Source: an uncultured bacterium
GTDB lineage: Bacteria > Bacillota > Negativicutes > Veillonellales > Veillonellaceae
Reading direction: 5' to 3'
Length of the DNA stretch: 64,000 nt
Assembly (NCBI GenBank): GCA_905214495.1
Contig: CAJMLW010000010.1
Span: forward strand, 1-64,000
A program made the position numbers and the translations under genes. The notes under the pieces are model-generated. The model did not search any database. It was not told the DNA's origin and saw only the letters and a list, made by a program, of their open reading frames with translations. Each line of letters begins with the position of its first letter. The stretch's first letter is position 1. Positions 63,601 through 64,000 of this stretch are shown piece after piece.

Positions 63601-64000
63601 ATGAAAGTAAAACAACTTATTGTATCCGGTATAGCCTTAGGAGCGCTAGCTTTCACAAGCGGAGTGGTACAGCCTGCACAGGCAGCAGTCGGTATGGATA
63701 CACCTGCACCGACGCAGAGTTTAAAAAGACCTGCATCAGTAACGACACAGCATTACATCAATGTAGATGGCCTATTATTGGAGCCAATCGATAAAAAGCC
63801 TAATGTCATCTATGTTGACGGTCAACCACTCGTAGCTTTACGTCAAGTATCAGAAGCATTAGGTTACAAAGTATCTTGGGATGCACCTACAAAAACAGCA
63901 TTGATCGACATGAACATTGCTACATTAGCGGTACAACTGGACTCTAAACAAGTCGTGCGCAAGGGTAAATTACAAATCATCAACCTCGATACATCCGAAT
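63601..64000 (+). CDS. Exported copper-amine-oxidase N-domain-like protein (5' part)
   Basis: The first 133 codons are in the window and the rest lies beyond its right edge. A signal peptide (LIVSGIALGALAFTSGVVQPAQA) precedes one stalk-like domain with VDGQPLVALRQVSEALGYKVSWDAPTKTALID, the pattern of the copper amine oxidase N-terminal domain found in many Firmicute exported proteins. GGAGG lies before the ATG. The role is unknown. The 165 bases before it hold no clear site. Confidence 0.8.
   Translation, partial: MKVKQLIVSGIALGALAFTSGVVQPAQAAVGMDTPAPTQSLKRPASVTTQHYINVDGLLLEPIDKKPNVIYVDGQPLVALRQVSEALGYKVSWDAPTKTALIDMNIATLAVQLDSKQVVRKGKLQIINLDTSE

Noticed and set aside
1..64000. CRISPR arrays, rRNA genes or prophage
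   Set aside because: No regularly spaced repeats, rRNA sequence or phage structural genes were seen.

Overview
The window looks like a chromosomal segment of a diderm Firmicute of the genus Veillonella (Negativicutes). This is an inference from gene content and moderate-to-low GC, with no database search run. The supporting content is a cdaA-cdaR...glmM order typical of Firmicutes, a T-box-controlled trp operon, a molybdenum hydroxylase cluster for purine use, many amino-acid and peptide hydrolases but few sugar genes, and an exported protein resembling the N-terminus of the SLH/OmpM porins of Negativicutes outer membranes.

Layout. 1-5.1 kb: partial amino-acid racemase, glmM, an FAD oxidoreductase, cdaR and cdaA (c-di-AMP synthesis and cell-wall precursor control). 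5.2-12.1 kb: one minus-strand operon for a three-subunit xanthine-dehydrogenase-type molybdenum hydroxylase and its maturation genes (yqeC, mocA-like, yqeB, two xdhC-family genes). 12.2-16.6 kb: QueG-like reductase, YfbR nucleotidase, D,D-carboxypeptidase, MscS channel, CbiZ-like amidohydrolase. 16.6-19.9 kb: asparaginase, nadE and pncB, a compact NAD salvage unit. 20-25.1 kb: a dipeptidase, then a CobW-type GTPase, a degenerate CobW G domain fused to a permease, and a TIGR03943-like partner. 25.1-31.7 kb: bioY, a PepSY protein, and a methionine/cysteine block (metY, metA, patB, metB). 32-41.5 kb: the trp operon E-G-D-CF-B-A behind a Trp T-box, followed with no visible terminator by DUF805 membrane proteins. 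It is interrupted between trpG and trpD by GC-rich structured repeats, one of which shares a 33-bp core with a copy near 28.3 kb.

41.2-50.6 kb: decayed genes, an MFS exporter, a DcuC-like carrier with two M20 hydrolases, two EamA exporters and a YhcH protein. 50.9-57.6 kb: EF-G paralogue, HydE, YaaA, Nramp transporter, SLH-like exported protein. 57.7-60.7 kb: tRNA-Ser(GCU), Dps, cysE with an elaborate leader, a membrane protein, queF. 60.8-63.4 kb: a probable orphan CdiA-type toxin C-terminus with a coupled membrane immunity candidate, next to an IS30 element whose transposase carries a nonsense codon. The window ends inside an exported copper-amine-oxidase-N-domain protein.

The most interesting candidates are the CobW/permease fusion cluster, the orphan toxin-immunity module, the GC-rich structured repeats (one group inside the trp operon), and the extension of T-box control to DUF805 genes.
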